From Blastocatellia bacterium AA13 (GTDB taxonomy: Bacteria > Acidobacteriota > Blastocatellia > UBA7656): a DNA stretch of 64,000 bases. The stretch is taken from assembly GCA_003222245.1 (NCBI GenBank), contig QHVH01000019.1, forward strand, positions 62,001 to 126,000. The letters are read 5' to 3'. The notes under the pieces are model-generated. The model had not been told where the DNA came from. It did not search any database and worked only from the letters and a program-made list of their open reading frames with translations. The position numbers and the translations under genes were made by a program. This document shows positions 63,105 through 64,000 of the stretch, one piece after another (positions within the stretch are counted from its first letter, which is position 1; every line of letters begins with the position of its first letter).

Positions 63105-63563
63105 CTAACGGCCTGCTTTAACCGAACGGGAATCTCGCATTAGCTTGATGTGATCGTGAGCCGTCTTTATGGCGAGATACTGCCGCTCGACCATTGGCCT
63201 GCAGCTAATCGGAAGCCGTTCCTTGAGCGCGTGTTCATATGCCTTCACGGCCGAGTCTTCTCCTCTTTCCACTTCGGCCAAAATAGCCTTGTCGTCCTGG
63301 CCGGTCAGGGTGCCCTTTATACTCATCCACGCGCGATGAAGAGCGCCTGCCGTGGAACCGGTATTGTCAGGGTCGCTGCCGTATCCGCGAACTTGATTCT
63401 GAAGCTCTCCCAGGAACTGTGCGCGCTCTCGGCTCATCTCTAAAAAGAAGTTTTTCAAATCCTGAGTTGTTACGTTGTCCGACGCTTCCTTGAAGCCTTC
63501 CTGCCCATCCCGGCATGTCTCCACCAGCTCGTTGAGAATTCCTACTATGCTATCGTTATCCAT
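63105..63563 (-). CDS. DUF2383 (PA2169-type) four-helix bundle protein
   Basis: The 152-residue protein (MDNDSIVGILNELVETCRDG...) is the ferritin-like DUF2383 bundle: QEGFKEASDNVTTQDLKNFF, RAQFLGELQNQVRGYGSDPD, then GALHRAWMSIKGTLTGQDDK, ILAEVERGEDSAVKAYEHAL and IKTAHDHIKLMRDSR. Such proteins are often induced under stress. A strong terminator follows it. Confidence 0.88.
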   Translation of the reverse strand: MDNDSIVGILNELVETCRDGQEGFKEASDNVTTQDLKNFFLEMSRERAQFLGELQNQVRGYGSDPDNTGSTAGALHRAWMSIKGTLTGQDDKAILAEVERGEDSAVKAYEHALKERLPISCRPMVERQYLAIKTAHDHIKLMRDSRSVKAGR

Positions 63564-64000
63564 TTGTTGGTCCCTTTCTGTCTGAGTCGAGTCCCGACAT
63601 TGGTCGGCACTCCGACAAGACTCGCCGATATCCGGACTCTCCGGCGCTTTTCAACTTCAACAACAACCCCGCCGTTCGCATTAACCGCGAGCTCTTCTCT
63701 ACCGACTCCGACAGTCGCGTTCGCACCGCTCGCTCAAACGCCGGGCTGACACGACCACAGGCAATAGACATGCCAGCAAGGCCGTTAAGAATAAGGGCTG
63801 CTAAATCCAACTAAGAGTAATCCACGCCGGCGCGCGGCGAAGCGCCGACTAGATTGTTTCAGTACAACTCCCTCGCTGAGCGTATGTCGTCGATACAGGC
63901 ATAAGCGCCCCTCGCCGCGGGCTGGGCTATCTTGCGACACGCCGGGGCGCGGTGGAATGACGGCACGCCGGATGCGAGTTTGTTTCATCGTTAGCTGAAA
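63564..64000. other. End of window without a supported gene
   Basis: Frames here (63556-63810 reverse, 63785-63988 reverse, 63564-63749 forward) lack domain patterns, and their starts lack clear ribosome sites. Some short GC-rich inverted repeats (GGCGCGCG around 63825) are present. The ribosome site of DUF2383 (AAAGGGACC) lies at its left border. Confidence 0.45.

Noticed and set aside
63556-63988. Two reverse frames at the right end
   Set aside because: No domain pattern, poor start context and overlap with the DUF2383 leader.

Overview
The window looks like a chromosomal segment of a diderm, menaquinone-using bacterium, most likely an Acidobacteriota relative near Blastocatellia/Pyrinomonadales. 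This is an inference from gene content: a full Tol-Pal locus, a futalosine-pathway MqnE beside MenG, TldD/PmbA, HpnK, a bacterial Ku pair, and many small exported or DUF proteins. No rRNA, tRNA, CRISPR array or known riboswitch was seen.

Layout. 1-2.1 kb holds the end of an amino-acid permease and a small membrane protein. About 2.1-13 kb is an accessory, partly decayed island that is visibly more AT-rich in places. It carries a PemK/MazF-type module with a frameshifted antitoxin, a Zn-ribbon plus TIR-like/deoxyribosyltransferase-like gene, two scars of group II intron 3' ends, a BrnT-type module with a frameshifted toxin, a frameshifted membrane protein, a tyrosine recombinase split by a 198-bp MITE, an IS91-type transposase remnant, palindrome clusters, a DUF5995 gene, a frameshifted TPR gene, an AraC-type regulator, a small HTH protein and a 54/55-bp tandem array.

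13.2-17.9 kb is a forward glycan/hopanoid-type cluster (GT39, YdjC/HpnK deacetylase, GT2 with membrane tail) followed by a glycine-rich lipoprotein. 18-25.7 kb holds two unknown genes, an ABC-F Uup ATPase, a penicillin-acylase-family hydrolase with a DUF4180 gene, and small proteins. 25.9-32.7 kb is a probable six-gene reverse operon: M16-like protein, menG, tldD, pmbA, a membrane protein and mqnE. 32.8-36.9 kb carries PhzF, a cupin, a glutaredoxin, rpiA and a small 2Fe-2S protein. 37.1-42.4 kb is the reverse tolQ-exbD/tolR-tolA-like-tolB-pal-ybgF locus, which has an unusual exbD/tolA junction. 42.6-50.2 kb has a DUF4142 protein, two overlapping Ku genes, a small zinc-finger protein and a PaoABC-type molybdenum hydroxylase. 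50.6-56.1 kb has an adaptor-like lipoprotein, a cupin, DUF3175, DUF1003, BON, Gfo/Idh/MocA, DUF3309 and a glycine-zipper protein. 56.3-62.4 kb is fdhE plus a formate dehydrogenase-N operon whose catalytic subunit is a selenoprotein with an in-frame UGA and a following SECIS-like hairpin. The window ends with PsiE and DUF2383 genes and a clear terminator.

How the genes fit together. Formate dehydrogenase should pass electrons to a quinone, and MqnE and MenG in the same window point to menaquinone. The PaoABC-type enzyme is a second molybdenum enzyme expected at the envelope. Tol-Pal, the GT/HpnK cluster, M16, TldD/PmbA and the many exported proteins concern envelope upkeep and peptide maturation. 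The island at 2-13 kb is where mobile DNA, toxin-antitoxin genes and possible defence functions have accumulated and decayed.
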